Source of the DNA: Candidula unifasciata
Lineage: Eukaryota > Mollusca > Gastropoda > Stylommatophora > Geomitridae
DNA length: 64,000 bases
Reading direction: 5' to 3'
NCBI GenBank assembly: GCA_905116865.2
Contig: CAJHNH020004678.1
Span: 211,639-275,638, forward strand
Shown: positions 12,464 through 24,200 of the stretch, piece by piece
Layout of the letters: each line of letters opens with the position of its first letter
Position numbering within the stretch: the first letter of the stretch is position 1
The notes under the pieces: model-generated
What the model was told of the DNA's origin: nothing
Databases searched by the model: none
What the model saw: only the letters and a program-made list of their open reading frames with translations
Translations under genes and position numbers: made by a program

Positions 12464-12934
12464 TGCTATATTCCATACTTAGACGTACTTAGTGTATTTT
12501 TTACATTGTCACCTTTCCGTCTTTCCAGACGATAGTGTTATACTGCGCTACGAGGAGCCATGGGACACACAGCCCATGGCGATGTGTGAATAGCAAGACT
12601 GACCCGTGTTTAGAAAAGCCATCTACAATGATAGCATGGGATTTCAGGACCATCGTTGTCAACATTTGTGTTTAATCAGTTTCTTTTCAGACGCTCAGCT
12701 GTCATCCTCAGTGTATACAAATATGTAAACTACCTATGGTTATCGGCACACCACAAGATGATTGTAGTACAATTATCGCCAGATTAGCCGCAAGACGTGT
12801 TGAAGTCGTCTCCCTGATCATGCTGAGCTGTCTTCCATTCCTAGGTATTTATTCCAGCACCGTCTGGGGCGTTGGGGGGAGGGGAAGGGGGGAGAACAGA
12901 CACACTGCACCCCCCTCCCCTCTACAAACATTTC
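12462..12934. other. Unassigned spacer
   Basis: No gene supported; a G-rich patch is at 12870-12895. Confidence 0.4.
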
Positions 12935-13150
12935 GCATGAGGCGACTAATTGAGGTCTTTTCCGTCGACGCCCGAGTGCATCTGACTGAGAGGCTATTAA
13001 AACAAGATTTAGCATTCAAATAAACTAAATCTGTAAAAGAGATGTACACGCAACATTCTAGTTCTGGATAAAGTCCACAATTTAGAAGCGGGTGAGCACC
13101 TAAAATCATCTTTTTGAGTTTACAGACGGTGAATGTTAAGAAGGAGAATT
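12935..13150. mobile_element. Dispersed repeat family X, diverged copy
   Basis: Shares an ordered set of blocks with 19893-20088 and 31679-31850: GAGTGCATCTG, AAATAAACTAAATCTGTAAA and a closing GTGAATG.TAAGAAGGAG. Length is about 200 bp. It may be an old SINE, but no clear polymerase III boxes were found. Confidence 0.55.
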
Positions 13151-13212
13151 CTAACCCTGTCTAAAAAACAACCTATGACCTCACACGCAAGTACGATGAC
13201 TTCGTTCCTTGG

Positions 13213-14330
13213 AGATGTATTTGAGTCAGCAATGTTGTTGTCAACAGCAAACCTCCATCTCTCACCTGGTGACCAACCGCCCAGTGTTGTTGTCAACGAC
13301 AAACCTTCATGTCTGACCTGATGGCTCAGCTACAAGAGCTCAGTGTTGGTGTCAACGACAAACCTTCATGTCTCACCTGGTGACCAACCGCCCAGTGTTG
13401 TTGTCAACGACAAACCTTCATGTCTGACCTGATGGCTCAGCTACAAGAGCTCAGTGTTGGTGTCAACGACAAACCTTCATGTCTCACCTGGTGACCCCGC
13501 TACAAGAGCCCAGTGTTGCTGTCAACGGCAAACCTTCATGTCTTACCTGGTGACCCCGCTACAAGAGCCCAGTGTTGTTGTCAACGGCAAACCTTCATGT
13601 CTTACCTGGCGACAAAGAGCACAGTGTTGCTGTCAACAGCAAACCTTCATGTCTCACCTGGTGACCCAGCTACAAGAACCCAGTGTTGTTGTCAACGGCA
13701 AACCTCCATGTCCCACCTGGTGACCCGGCTACAAGAGCCCAGTGTTGCTGTCAACAGCAAACCTTCGTGTCTCACCTGGCGACAAGGAGCACAGTGTTGC
13801 TGTCAACAGCAAACCTTTATGTCTCACCTGGTGACCCAGTTACAAGAGCCCACTGTTGCTGCCAACGACACACCTCCATGTCTCACCTGGCGGCAAAGAG
13901 CCCAGTGTTGCTGTCAACGGCAAACCTTCATGACTCACCTGGCGGCAAAGAGCACAGTGTTGCTGTCAACGGCAAACCTTTATGTCTCACCTAGCGATAA
14001 AAAGCCCAGTGTTATTGTCAACGGCGAACCTCCATATCTCACCTGGTGGCAAAGAGCCCAGTGTTGCTGTAAACGGCAAACCTTCATGTCTCACATGGCG
14101 GCAAAGGGCCCAGTGTTGCCGTCAACGGTAAACCTCCATATCTCACCTGGTGGCAAAGAGCCTAGTGTTGCTGTCAACGGCAAACCTCCATATCTCACCT
14201 GGTGACAAAGAGCCCAGTGTTGCTGTCAACGGCAAACCTTCATGTCTCACCTGGCGACAAATAGCCCAGTGTTGCTGTCAACGGCAAACCTCCATGTTAC
14301 ACCTGTTGACCCAGCCACAAGAGCCCAGTG
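13213..14330. repeat. 52/59-bp compound minisatellite, about 20 units
   Basis: Units contain CAGTGTTGCTGTCAACGGCA and CATGTCTCACCTGG. A short form ends GCGACAAAGAGC and a long form ends GACCCAGCTACAAGAGC, mixed along the array. Plus-strand frames of up to 230 codons are repeat read-through. Confidence 0.95.
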
Positions 14331-15224
14331 TTTGTATACTGCTTACTGTTTCCGTGAGAAATGTTTCATGCCATCTCATTTCTGTTCAACTCGTAGTGTG
14401 CTTGCTGAAACACACACAACACACACACACACACACATACAAACACAATCTATTAAATGTTTTGAACTGCATTGTGTCTTGTTTATGTATAGTGCTACGG
14501 ACCAGATATGCATAGTGACAATTTCCTTTGACACAGCTAAAATATTGCTGTCATTTCACTGTTAGAAGGTTAATGGAAAACAGGAGGGTGGTGGTTTTTT
14601 ATGGCCAGGAGAGATACGCAGTAAAATGGAAACACCGCCATTGAAAAACACCTCCATAGAAACATCTCCTTTTGCAGATCACCAATCGACCAAAGCGTTT
14701 TACTAGCAGCGTGAAACGAAACGGTAAAGAAACCAGTTACAGCGATAGGTAGAGATTTTTCCTATCTATGAAAGGGGCAGCTTCAAGAACTGGCTGAAAC
14801 ATACAAGAAATGCACATTTTTCTGCCGAAAGCGTCGTCTCTTCATATGCACCCCCAACCCCGCAAATATTCGTACACAAAGTGATGTGATATCTGGGTCA
14901 GCAAGCTTCTTAGAATCCAGTTCTGATTCAGCGTTTACCTAGCGTCTATTCGCTTTGACGGGAACGAATTGTATTTCAATACAGCCACACAACAACTTAC
15001 GCAGCATGAAAGCGTTTACCTTATATAGAAACGAACAGATTTACCTTATATAGAAACGGGGCAAAATATCGTTGACTGGCTTGATAACTGACTCATCTCA
15101 ACGGAATGACTGTTATACGATGTGGCTTCTCAAAGAGTATCACCATAAAGGGCTTTATGTTGTTGTGGTAGATAAATATGTTCAAACCTGTGTTTGCATA
15201 TTCAGTCGCAATTATACACGCACG

Positions 15225-15265
<41 letters not shown>

Positions 15266-15272
15266 CGCATAC

Positions 15273-15335
<63 letters not shown>

Positions 15336-15391
15336 CCTATGCTAACACCCACGCCCACATTTATCGCCTTGAAATCTGAATAAATTATAAA
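14331..15391. other. Unassigned spacer with microsatellites
   Basis: (CA)n near 14410-14440; interrupted (TA)n with a (GA)n tail at 15234-15335. No gene supported. Confidence 0.5.
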
Positions 15392-15401
15392 TGCTGTTGT
15401 T

Positions 15402-15827
15402 ACTTGGCTCGCTAGTGCAGTTGGTTAAAACCCTTTGCGCGGCGACCGGGGGACGAACTCCTTGTGGTCCGGGTTCAAGCCCGAGGGTGGGCAGAAAAGC
15501 CACATTTCTCCCAGATTTAAGGTATCTATCATGAAATCAAGCGTTGGCCCTGAGGCTAAGTCGATGCGAACGCTTCGTAATGCCGGGGTGCCGGGTTCGA
15601 TCCCAGCTGCAGGCCATGCGCTGGTTTCGACAGTGGTAACTACTGGACGTAAATTTGCCTAGAGAAACGACACAATAGCCAGGGGCTGCTAGGGTTGGTT
15701 CTGCAACGTCCTGTAAAGGATACGCAACTAAACATCATGGAATCAAGGCCGAAGGGTTGCGATATTCATAGTACCGAGCCAAAGGGTTTACAACTCATGA
15801 TTTCTGGATACTTTAAAAAAAAAAAAG
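15402..15827 (+). mobile_element. tRNA-derived SINE, family A, interrupted by a second SINE
   Basis: Starts TTGGCTCGCTAGTGCAGTTG (A-box-like), has the B-box GGGTTCAAGCCC, and ends in an A-run. The direct repeat TGCTGTTGTT at 15392-15401 and 15828-15837 is a target duplication. The body is split at 15541 by a family B SINE; joining the two sides restores the element. A second family A copy is at 61302-61522. Confidence 0.9.
15542..15733 (+). mobile_element. SINE family B nested inside SINE family A
   Basis: Family B sequence with GGCTAAGTCGATGCGAACGC near its start, B-box GGGTTCGATCCC and the usual tail. It is flanked by ATCATGAAATCAAG (15528-15541) and ATCATGGAATCAAG (15734-15747), a 14-bp target duplication within the host SINE, so family B moved after this family A copy was already in place. 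Confidence 0.93.
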
Positions 15828-15989
15828 TGCTGTTGTTCTCTGAGTACACATCAAAGACATGCTGGAAGCATATTATTGTACCCACTCAGTCTACCAAATG
15901 AAACTCACTAGGTTTGCTACAGAACAATTGCAGAAAATACCACAGAGGACATGTTCTGAATCACTACGTCTTACATTTATAGTTTTGCC

Positions 15990-16345
15990 CTACAAAGCTG
16001 CAGTAATTCTGTCCCCTTTACCCCAGGGTGTTCAATATCCTTCTTCTTCAGCATTCCGATCCCTTGAGGTTCATTGCTGCAGATATCACCCGCCTCCATT
16101 CTTCTCTCTGGTTGGCCTTATCTTTCCAATTGGTAACACCAAGTGTTTGCAGGTCTTTCTGGACGTTATCTCTCCATCGTCTTCTTAGTCCGCCTCGTGG
16201 TCTACGACCATTCATCTCCCTGGTGTTTACAGTTTTTACTTGTCATCTGACATTCTTTCAATATGCCCCAACCATTTCCGTTTATTAGCTCTCATGATGC
16301 CAGTGATCAGTGGTGATTTAAACAGATAATGAATTTCGTTGTTGC
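15990..16345 (-). mobile_element. Non-LTR retrotransposon 3' coding fragment
   Basis: Minus-strand frames give KRKWLGHIERM, then RWRDNVQKDLQTLGVTNWKD and EEWRRVISAAMN, the classical post-RT tail of a LINE ORF. Frame breaks show decay. The copy is 5'-truncated and lies next to a second minus-strand fragment. Confidence 0.75.
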
Positions 16346-16514
16346 TTCTCACTATTCATTCACCTCTGTTTGCATTTTTGATGGGTCCAAAGATCTCGTC
16401 ACGAAACAAGGTGTTCAATTTATGCACCTTAATTCTTAGCCTAGCAGATTACAACTCAGTCTGTGTCTTTATGTGGCAGATTATACAACATCACATTCTC
16501 AGTCTTACCGTAGG

Positions 16515-17260
16515 AAATTATCATCATCATCGGCCTTGCCGACTGGCTTGGGCGATCATGCCTCTCCACAATCCGCGGTTTTCTGCAGCATATAGGCCTA
16601 TCAGTTTGTGTGCTGACACACCTCCACGCCATGCTACAAGACTGTCAAAGATTTTCTCCTCCTCTCCGTATCACCCTCTTTCAGTGGTTCCTAAAATATC
16701 CATTTACGTCTTCCTTAACATGGCTGAGCTGAAAAATGATGACTGTCTCCTTCTGATGTTTGTGATAAGTTGTCTTCGAGCTCCCGCCGCTTTCAAAACC
16801 TCCTGGTTGCTCTTTTTGGCTGTCCAAGGTATTCTAAGCATTCTTCTGTAAAACCACATCTTTGAGGCCTCAAGAAATTGTTTGGCCTACCTACTGATTA
16901 TCCAGGACTCACAGCCATATGTTAAAACTGGATTAATGTAGCAAGCAAGGAATTTTTTTTCTAACCTTCAATGACAGAGGATGTCCATTTTATAAAATGC
17001 AGTTTTTGCCTGTCCTTTTCGTTTCTTATCTCTGAGGTTATCCTTGTGCCCAGTTACTTAAAGTTTCTGTACTTGTCCCAAAATAACACCATTGACTTTT
17101 ATTACACATTTAGGAATAATTCCCATCAATGTTTAACAGTTTGAATTACTTTTTTATTGTTTTACACAGTCAAATGATTTTGTATAGTCTATGAGGCATA
17201 AGTACAAATAAGTCTTTACTTCTATAGCTTTATACTTCTTTAGGAAATTATACTGCTCTC
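16515..17260 (-). mobile_element. Non-LTR retrotransposon 3' fragment with (GAT)n tail
   Basis: Minus-strand reading includes KMWFYRRMLRIPWTAKKSNQ near 16850, ARRQLITNIRRRQ and GLWRGMIAQASRQGR near 16540, then terminates with GATGATGATGATAA. This is the RT thumb and post-RT tail of a LINE. It is 5'-truncated and has at least one stop. Confidence 0.8.
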
Positions 17261-17261
17261 A

Positions 17262-18327
17262 GTGTGGGAGACTACACAACTCACAATCTCAGTGTGAGCA
17301 TGGGAGATTATACAACTCACACAATCTCATACATAGCATGGGAGATTATAGAACATACACAACCTCATTCATAGCATGGGAGATTATACAACTCACACAA
17401 TCTCATACATAGCATGGGAGATTATACAACATACACAACCTCATACATAGCATGGGAGATTATACAACATACCACAACCTTCATACATAGCATGGGAGAT
17501 TATAGAACATACACAATCTCATACATAGCATGGGAGATTATAGAACATACACAACCTCATTCATAGCATGGGAGATTATACAACATACACAACCTCATAC
17601 ATAGCATGGGAGATTATAGAACATACACAATCTCATACATAGCATGGGAGATTATAGAACATACACAACCTCATACATAGCATGGGAGATTATACAATAT
17701 ACACAATCTCATACATAGCATGGGCGATTATAGAACATACACAATCTCATACATAGCATGGGAGATTATACAACATACACAATCTCATACATAGCATGGG
17801 AGATTATAGAACATACACAATCTCCATACATAGCATGGGAGATTATACAACATACACAATCTCATACATAGCATGGGAGATTATAGAACATACACAATCT
17901 CAGTCTTAGCGTGGGAGATTATACAACATACACAATCTGATACATAGCATGGGAGATTATACAACATACACAATCTCAGTCTTAGTGTGGGAGATTATAC
18001 AACATACACAATCTCATACATAGCATGGGAGATTATTCAACATACACAATCTCATACATAGCATAGGAGATTATACAACATACACAATCTCATACATAGC
18101 ATGGAAGATTATACAACATACACAATCTCATACATATCATGGGAGATTATACAACATACACAACAATCTCATTCATAGCATGGGAGATTATACAACATAC
18201 ACAATTTCATACATAGCATGGGAGATTATACAACATACACAATCTCATACATAGCATTGGAGATTATACAACATACACAATCTCATACATAGCATGGGAG
18301 ATTATACAACATACACAATCTCAGTCT
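17262..18327. repeat. 38-bp minisatellite, about 27 units
   Basis: Units contain CATAGCATGGGAGATTATAC and ACATACACAATCTC. A TATAGAAC versus TATACAAC variant is interspersed. The array ends at a G tract (18327-18345). Confidence 0.97.
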
Positions 18328-18375
18328 GGGGGGGGGGGGGGGGGGTGGGAGTTGTGGGGTAGGGGGTGGGAGAGG
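18327..18375. repeat. Poly-G rich tract
   Basis: A run of about 19 G followed by short G runs, a potential G-quadruplex former on the plus strand. Confidence 0.9.
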
Positions 18376-18413
18376 AAATTATACAAATCATAAAACTACA
18401 GCTGTAGCATAGG

Positions 18414-18775
18414 AGTGGAACCCTGGCTACATCAGCGGAACCCTGGCTACATCAGCAGAACCCTGGCTACATCAGTGGAACCCTGGCTACATCAGTGAAA
18501 CCCTGGCTACATCAGCGGAACCCTGGCTATATCAGCGGAACCCTGGCTATATCAGTGAAAACCTGGCTACATCAGCAGAACCCTAGCTACATCAGTGGAA
18601 CCCTGGCTACATCAGTGGAACCCTGGCTACATCAGTGGAACCCTGGCTACATCAGTGGAGCCCTGGCTACATCAGTGCAGAACCCTAGCTACATCAGTTG
18701 AACCCTGGCTACATCAGTGGAACCCTGGCTACATCAGTGGAACCCTGGCTACATCAGTGGAACCCTGGCCTCAGT
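18414..18775. repeat. 20-bp minisatellite, about 18 units
   Basis: Very regular units of GGAACCCTGGCTACATCAGT with few substitutions. Confidence 0.97.
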
Positions 18776-18984
18776 ACTGATCAGTCCGGAACCCGCCTGG
18801 CACACAAAACCAGTGGGAATTCTGACCACACACAGTGGGACCCTGAGCAAATCAGTACTGTAGATTTTGACACACAAAAAAAAAACCCTGGCCTACACCC
18901 TACAAGGAATACTGAAACCTGTAAGATTGGGATCCTGCCCTAAACAACACACTTGTAATAAGTAGAAATCTGATTTTGACCAGT

Positions 18985-19885
18985 AGCACAAATTGTAAGA
19001 GTAGACCTGCTGCCTCCCTTAAACAAACACAAAAGAAAGTAGACCTTGCTGTTTAGTCAAAAAAAGAGTAGACTGTGTCAAAACTACACTAAAGAGTACT
19101 GAATGCCTGCCTCCCTAAACAAACACACTGTAAGAGTAGACCTGCTGCCTCCCTAAACAAACACATTGTAAGTATAGACCTGCTGCCTCCCTAAAACAAC
19201 ACAGTCTAAACACCTAAACAAACACAAAACAAGAGTAGACCTGCTGCCTCCCTAAAACAAACAAAAACAAAAGTAGAACTGCATTGCCTCCCTAAACAAA
19301 CATAGAAGACCTGACCTGCCTCCCTAAACAAACCACTAAAAAGAGTAAACTCCATAAACATTTGTAAGAGTAGACCTGCTGCCTCCCAAACAAAACACAC
19401 TGTAAGAGTGACCTGCTGCCTCCCTAAAAACTAAAAACACACCTGCTGCCTCCCTAAACACTGCGCGTGCATTGCCTGCGAGTGTAAACAAAAAACAGGA
19501 GTAGACCTGCTGCCTCCTAAACAAAACACAAACACAAACACAAAACAAGAGTAGACCTGCTGCCTCCCTAAACAAACACAAAACAAGAGTAGACCTGCTG
19601 CCTCCCTAAACAAACACAAAACAAGAGTAGACCTGCTGCCTCCCTAAACAAGAAACCCGCTGCCTCCTAATAAACAAAAAACACAAACAAGAGTAGACCC
19701 GCTGCCTCCCTAAACAAACACAAAACAAGAGTAGACCCGCTGCCTCCCTAAAGAAACACAAAACAAGAGTAGACCCGCTGCCTCCCTAAAGAAACACAAA
19801 ACAAGAGTAGACCCGCTGCCTCCCTGAAGAAACACAAAACAAGAGTAGACCCGCTGCCTCCTTAAACAAACACATTGTAAGAGTC
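18985..19885. repeat. Degenerate ~35-bp minisatellite
   Basis: Units contain AGAGTAGACCTGCTGCCTCC and CTAAACAAACACAAAAC. The left half is very irregular with length changes, while 19680-19870 is uniform with a CCCGCTGCC variant. Minus-strand frames here are repeat read-through. Confidence 0.93.
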
Positions 19886-19892
19886 AACCTCT

Positions 19893-20088
19893 GAGCAGTT
19901 TCCTTCAAAGCCAGAGTGCATCTGCCTGAGAAGCAAGGAACCAACAGTCTGCATACAAATAAGCCAGATCTGTAAAACAGATTTCCATGAAAAACTTAAG
20001 TTGCTGGAACAAGACTAAAGTCAAGAAGTAGATGAACAATGAGAACTCTCCAGAGTTTACAGCCGGTGAATGCGAAAAAGAAGAAGAT
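19893..20088. mobile_element. Dispersed repeat family X
   Basis: Closely matches 31679-31850: shared GCAAGGAACCAACAGTCTGC and GATCTGTAAAA blocks, ending in GTGAATGCGAAAAAGAAGAA. About 195 bp, with an A/G-rich 3' end on the plus strand like a retroposon tail. Confidence 0.7.
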
Positions 20089-20754
20089 ATGTTAAGGGCC
20101 AAACGAAGATAAATATGTTTAGATTTACATGACGGTCAATATTGTTTTTCAAAAACCAGAAGAAGATAAAACGTGTATAGATTTACACGTACAATGATTA
20201 CAGTGCCGTACACAGATTACTGAGCAACTAGTGTAAATGACACTCGGACATTTTTGCATTATAGCATGAGTGAAGAAAATAAAGTTCAAAGTTTCAGAAA
20301 TGAAGAAGATTTTATGAGTAAGAAAATAAATCTAAAATAAACACAGACAGTGTACACATAACATCTGTGTCTTTTCTGTAGTTGGCATTTTTCTTCTTAA
20401 AGTCCATACCATGTGTCACTGGTACACATCTATCCGCAACCTCCTCTCTTGTGTATTTAGCATTACTAAAATATTAAGCAAATTTTTATGTCATCACAAA
20501 AATTGGTCATACAGTGCATATTTGACACCAGGTGACACTTTGTGCGATATCATCAACATCACACTTCTAGATACATTTTCTAGTTCCTGTTTTAACCTGG
20601 GTTGACTTGCATGAACAAGAAAAACCCCCACTCAAATGGGTCTTGGAAATCTACCACCTAGGTAAACAGGCAACTGCACTTGCCACAGCTAACTAAACTC
20701 ACAGAAATGCAGCTTACTGTTTCATCTGAAAAATAACTTCCACATTTACAGTCT
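20089..20754. other. Unassigned sequence downstream of the GTF3C5-like gene
   Basis: Includes the region expected to hold the 3' untranslated part of the minus-strand gene. I could not place its end, and no acidic C-terminal exon was recognised. Confidence 0.3.
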
Positions 20755-20865
20755 ATTGTTTCCGGAAAGGCTAACCCAGGTCAACACATGTCTGGAGAAG
20801 CTGGATGTGTTGGCCAAAAAAACATAATATTGCAGCGATAAGCTCTAAATGAGCATGACACATTT
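20755..20865 (+). mobile_element. SINE-like family E, partial copy
   Basis: Matches the first half of 60865-61035: CCGGAAAGGCTAACCC, GTCAACA.ATG and GGATGTGTTGGCC in the same order. It is truncated and more diverged than the other copy. Confidence 0.6.
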
Positions 20866-20884
20866 ACATGATCAACACAGAAGC

Positions 20885-21115
20885 TTATGTTGAAACAAAG
20901 GCACTGAATTCTTTCCAAAAGTTATGTAATGTCTTGGCTACAAATTGGACTCCAGCGTATATTATGTAACATAATAAATACATGCAATCATGATCAACAT
21001 TTGAAAAACAACATAATTTAGCAAACAATTTCTCCACAGCTTCACTGATTATGTCTCGGCAGACATCTGTAATGTCTGGAACACACCATCCATCTCTCTC
21101 AGTGCAGACAGTTTC
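20885..21115 (-). CDS. GTF3C5-like gene, duplicate alternative terminal exon
   Basis: Acceptor TTTTCAG then 76 codons and TAA. The first 32 residues (ETVCTERDGWCVP...AVEKLFA) repeat the sequence of the upstream copy at 21164-21280 with one change (I for F). The remaining 44 residues look like intron sequence that happens to be open. It sits inside a 140-bp direct duplication (21019-21158 and 21184-21323). It could serve as an alternative last exon or be a silent duplicate; nothing in the sequence decides. Confidence 0.4.
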   Translation of the reverse strand, partial: ETVCTERDGWCVPDITDVCRDIISEAVEKLFAKLCCFSNVDHDCMYLLCYIIYAGVQFVAKTLHNFWKEFSAFVST

Positions 21116-21163
21116 CTGAAAAGTAACATTATCAGCCATTATTAAAAACTGACAGACAATATG

Positions 21164-21280
21164 TCAGACAGAACTAGCACCACTAGCAAACAATTTCTCC
21201 ACAGCTTCACTGATTATGTCTCGGCAGACATCTGTAAAGTCTGGAACACACCATCCATCTCTCTCAGTGCAGACAGTTTC
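21164..21280 (-). CDS. GTF3C5-like gene, exon 11 (last coding exon)
   Basis: Acceptor TTACTTTTCAG at the high end; in phase 0 the exon reads ETVCTERDGWCVPDF... and ends EKLFASGASSV then TGA. The CTERDGWC block matches the conserved block near the C-terminus of animal TFIIIC63. The acidic tail that follows this block in the human protein is missing here, unless a further exon downstream is spliced in. Confidence 0.8.
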   Translation of the reverse strand, partial: ETVCTERDGWCVPDFTDVCRDIISEAVEKLFASGASSV

Positions 21281-24200
21281 CTGAAAAGTAACATTATCAG
21301 CCATTATCAAAAACTGACAGACAGGACATATGTTAGTACTATATGTTAACAGTGAATAACAATAGAAAGTTCTTCCTTTGGAACACACAGGGTGTAAGAA
21401 ACAGAGGGAGACCTAAAACACAGACAATAGTTAGAGACAGAGATAAATAACTGGAAGGAAGGTGTGGAGAGAGCTGTATGAGACAGCAAGAAATGGGAAG
21501 GACCATGATTCAGGCTAACTTTTCGGACTGATGCCCTAAAATGGGACTGATAAAGATACCCCTCTCTCTACCATTTCATTGGAGAACAATGAAACTGAAA
21601 ATCTACTGTTCCCTGGCCAGATCCAATGCACCACAAATTTGAGCGATGCCGCTACCACCCCTCAACTACCCGAGCACCCCGAAAAGGGTGGTACCGCCCC
21701 CTTTGGGAACAATCAGTCTAGGTAGCCTCTAATATCCCCCTTCCCCCCCCCCCCCCAATATGATGTATGATACTGCCTCAGCAATTAATTAATTCAGATA
21801 CTGGAACCGTCCTCCAAGGTCAAACTATCATCATCATCAACCACTTCTGCCATTAAGTGTCATGGAGGAAAAATAATTTGTGATCCAGTGCACGTTGGTT
21901 GCCACTGGCTATCGTCATGCCGTGAAGGCGCAGTGTCTTTAATGTTGTCGATCCATATTTTCTGCGGCCGTCCTTTTGTTCTTGTTCTTCTGAGATGTAG
22001 TGCTTGTGATGGTAATTGATCTTGCTGCATTCTAACGAGATGGCCAAACCACTTAATCTGCTGTTTCTCGATGAATCTAGTACAAGGTGTCGTTCCCACA
22101 GTTTGCCTGATAGTTTAAAAATTAACGCGATCTCGTATGGTTAGGTTGGCTGCTTTTCTCAGGCACCTCATCTTGCAGGTGGTGATTTTGCTTATATGGG
22201 CTTTAGACAGTGTCCAGGTTTGGCACTGGTAGCTTAATGTTGAAACTGTGAAGGGAGATAACAGCAATATGTAAACTTTTTAGAACTAATTATTTCAAGA
22301 GACGTAAGAGAAGAGATACTCAAATGGATATAACGCCAGCGAATGTTAATTTTTAGTCACTGTTAAAGTAGTTGTCAGAAATGAATATAAACCTTGCTGC
22401 CAATATCACTGCTGAACTTGAAATTTTAGCCAGAATGGCCTCTGCAAATTTAAACCGTCTACTGGCCATCATTTAGGAGGAGTTATTAGTTCACTGAAAA
22501 TGTACAGACAGACACACAAATTTTGTGTGTTTAATCTCTTTGAAGAAGTCACTGAGCACTAGCTCCCTAAGACTTTAAGGCAGCGGTTCTCAACCTGTGG
22601 GTCCTGACCCTATTTAGGGTCAAATTATCCTTTCACAGGGGTCACCAAAGACCATTGCAAAACACATATTCACTGGAGTTATGAAGTAGCAATGAAAATA
22701 ATTGTATGATTGGGGGTCGCCACAACATGATGAGCTGTATTAAAGGGTCGCAGCATTAGGAAGGTCGATAGCTACTGCTTAAAGGTGAACGGTTTAGAAA
22801 AGTGGTTCTGGACTGTCATAAAGCAAATTTTCCACAAATAAAAAGCTGTCTCACTTCCTAAAGCATCAGGTACAGCAGTGGGTGACTCTCAAGTCTCTAA
22901 GATAACATGGACAAAAAAACAAGGTAACTTGACCAGTCAATGAAATCAAAGTGAAATTAACTAAAGATGTCCATACAGACGGCAAATACATGGCTGCTCT
23001 ATCACCATTAAAGAGTTATAACAGTCCACTCTAAGGATAGATAAAGACACTGGAATATAAATACTATTTCAAGACATACCTGTCCATCCCTTCTTAGGGC
23101 TGCCACACCCCCTCCCAAAAAGCTGGACTACACCAGCCAAACCTGATCGAGCAGACATGATGCAGCAGCAAATACCCGAACTTAGGCGAAAATGATGGCC
23201 ACAACGAATCAAACTAAATCAGATAGCAAAGAAACTGTCTTCAATAAAGCAGGCCTTCGGGCAGCTGAAAGAGGACCAAGTTTGACATTTTTGTTTGGTT
23301 TCTACGATTATGACGATTACCTGTCCATCATTCTCATGCACCCGTCGCTGCACCTCTGGGTGGTGCACATCACAGACTTGGTACCTCATCTGTCTGTAGA
23401 TGGGGATGTAGTCTGGGTGGAAGATGTAGGTCAAGTCCTGCAGACATACAAATGGTCACCCCAGTTGTATGCATGAAAACTTCAAGACATTTGACAAGAT
23501 ATGCGTAAGTGACTGTATACAAGAAAAGAATGATCAAGAAAAGATGAGATTATGAAAGACTATTTGGCTATCCTCCGAATAACGGTACCAAATTATCAAG
23601 GCTGAAAATATACCCTAACAGGGCCTCAGTCACATGTAAATTGCGGACTTCCGGTGACTAGCGCCACCGTCGAGAGAATCTCCGGCACCGCATGTAGTGG
23701 CGCAAAACTATATGGCTGGGACTCACGAGCAGCAACTACCACATCTCCTGCAGCTTCATTTTATTTGCTCGTGAGTCCCAGCCATCTAGTTTAGCCCCAC
23801 TCTGCGGCACGGGAGATAGTCTCGGTGGTGGTCGCCAGAAGTCAGCAATTTACATGTGACTGAGGCCCTGTTGGGGTATATTTTCGGCCTCAATAATTTT
23901 GGATCGTTATTCAGAGGATAGACGACTATTTACTCAGAAGGATACAAGACAATACAGGCAACAAGAATAACAGACCCACTGACCCCGACAATCATGTCAT
24001 AAAGGGTATCTAATGAAGGGTTCGATGAAATCATTTGTGCTGGGTTGATAGGCTCAGATATCAAAGCCTAGTTGTAAACCACAATGCACGGAGGGGAAAC
24101 TCTGATACCAATGCCGTGACTGCAGAAGACCCTAAATGGATCTGCTGCCTTTCATGTTGGGAACAATCAGCTAAATAAGTATAAAGCCACACTTTAGAGC

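Noticed and set aside
15402..15480. Functional tRNA gene
   Set aside because: A- and B-box-like motifs are present, but the element continues into a SINE body with poly-A and target duplications; no cloverleaf was evident.
17262..18327. CRISPR-like array (38-bp repeats)
   Set aside because: Units are contiguous with no unique spacers, and the setting is clearly eukaryotic. The same applies to the 34-bp arrays.
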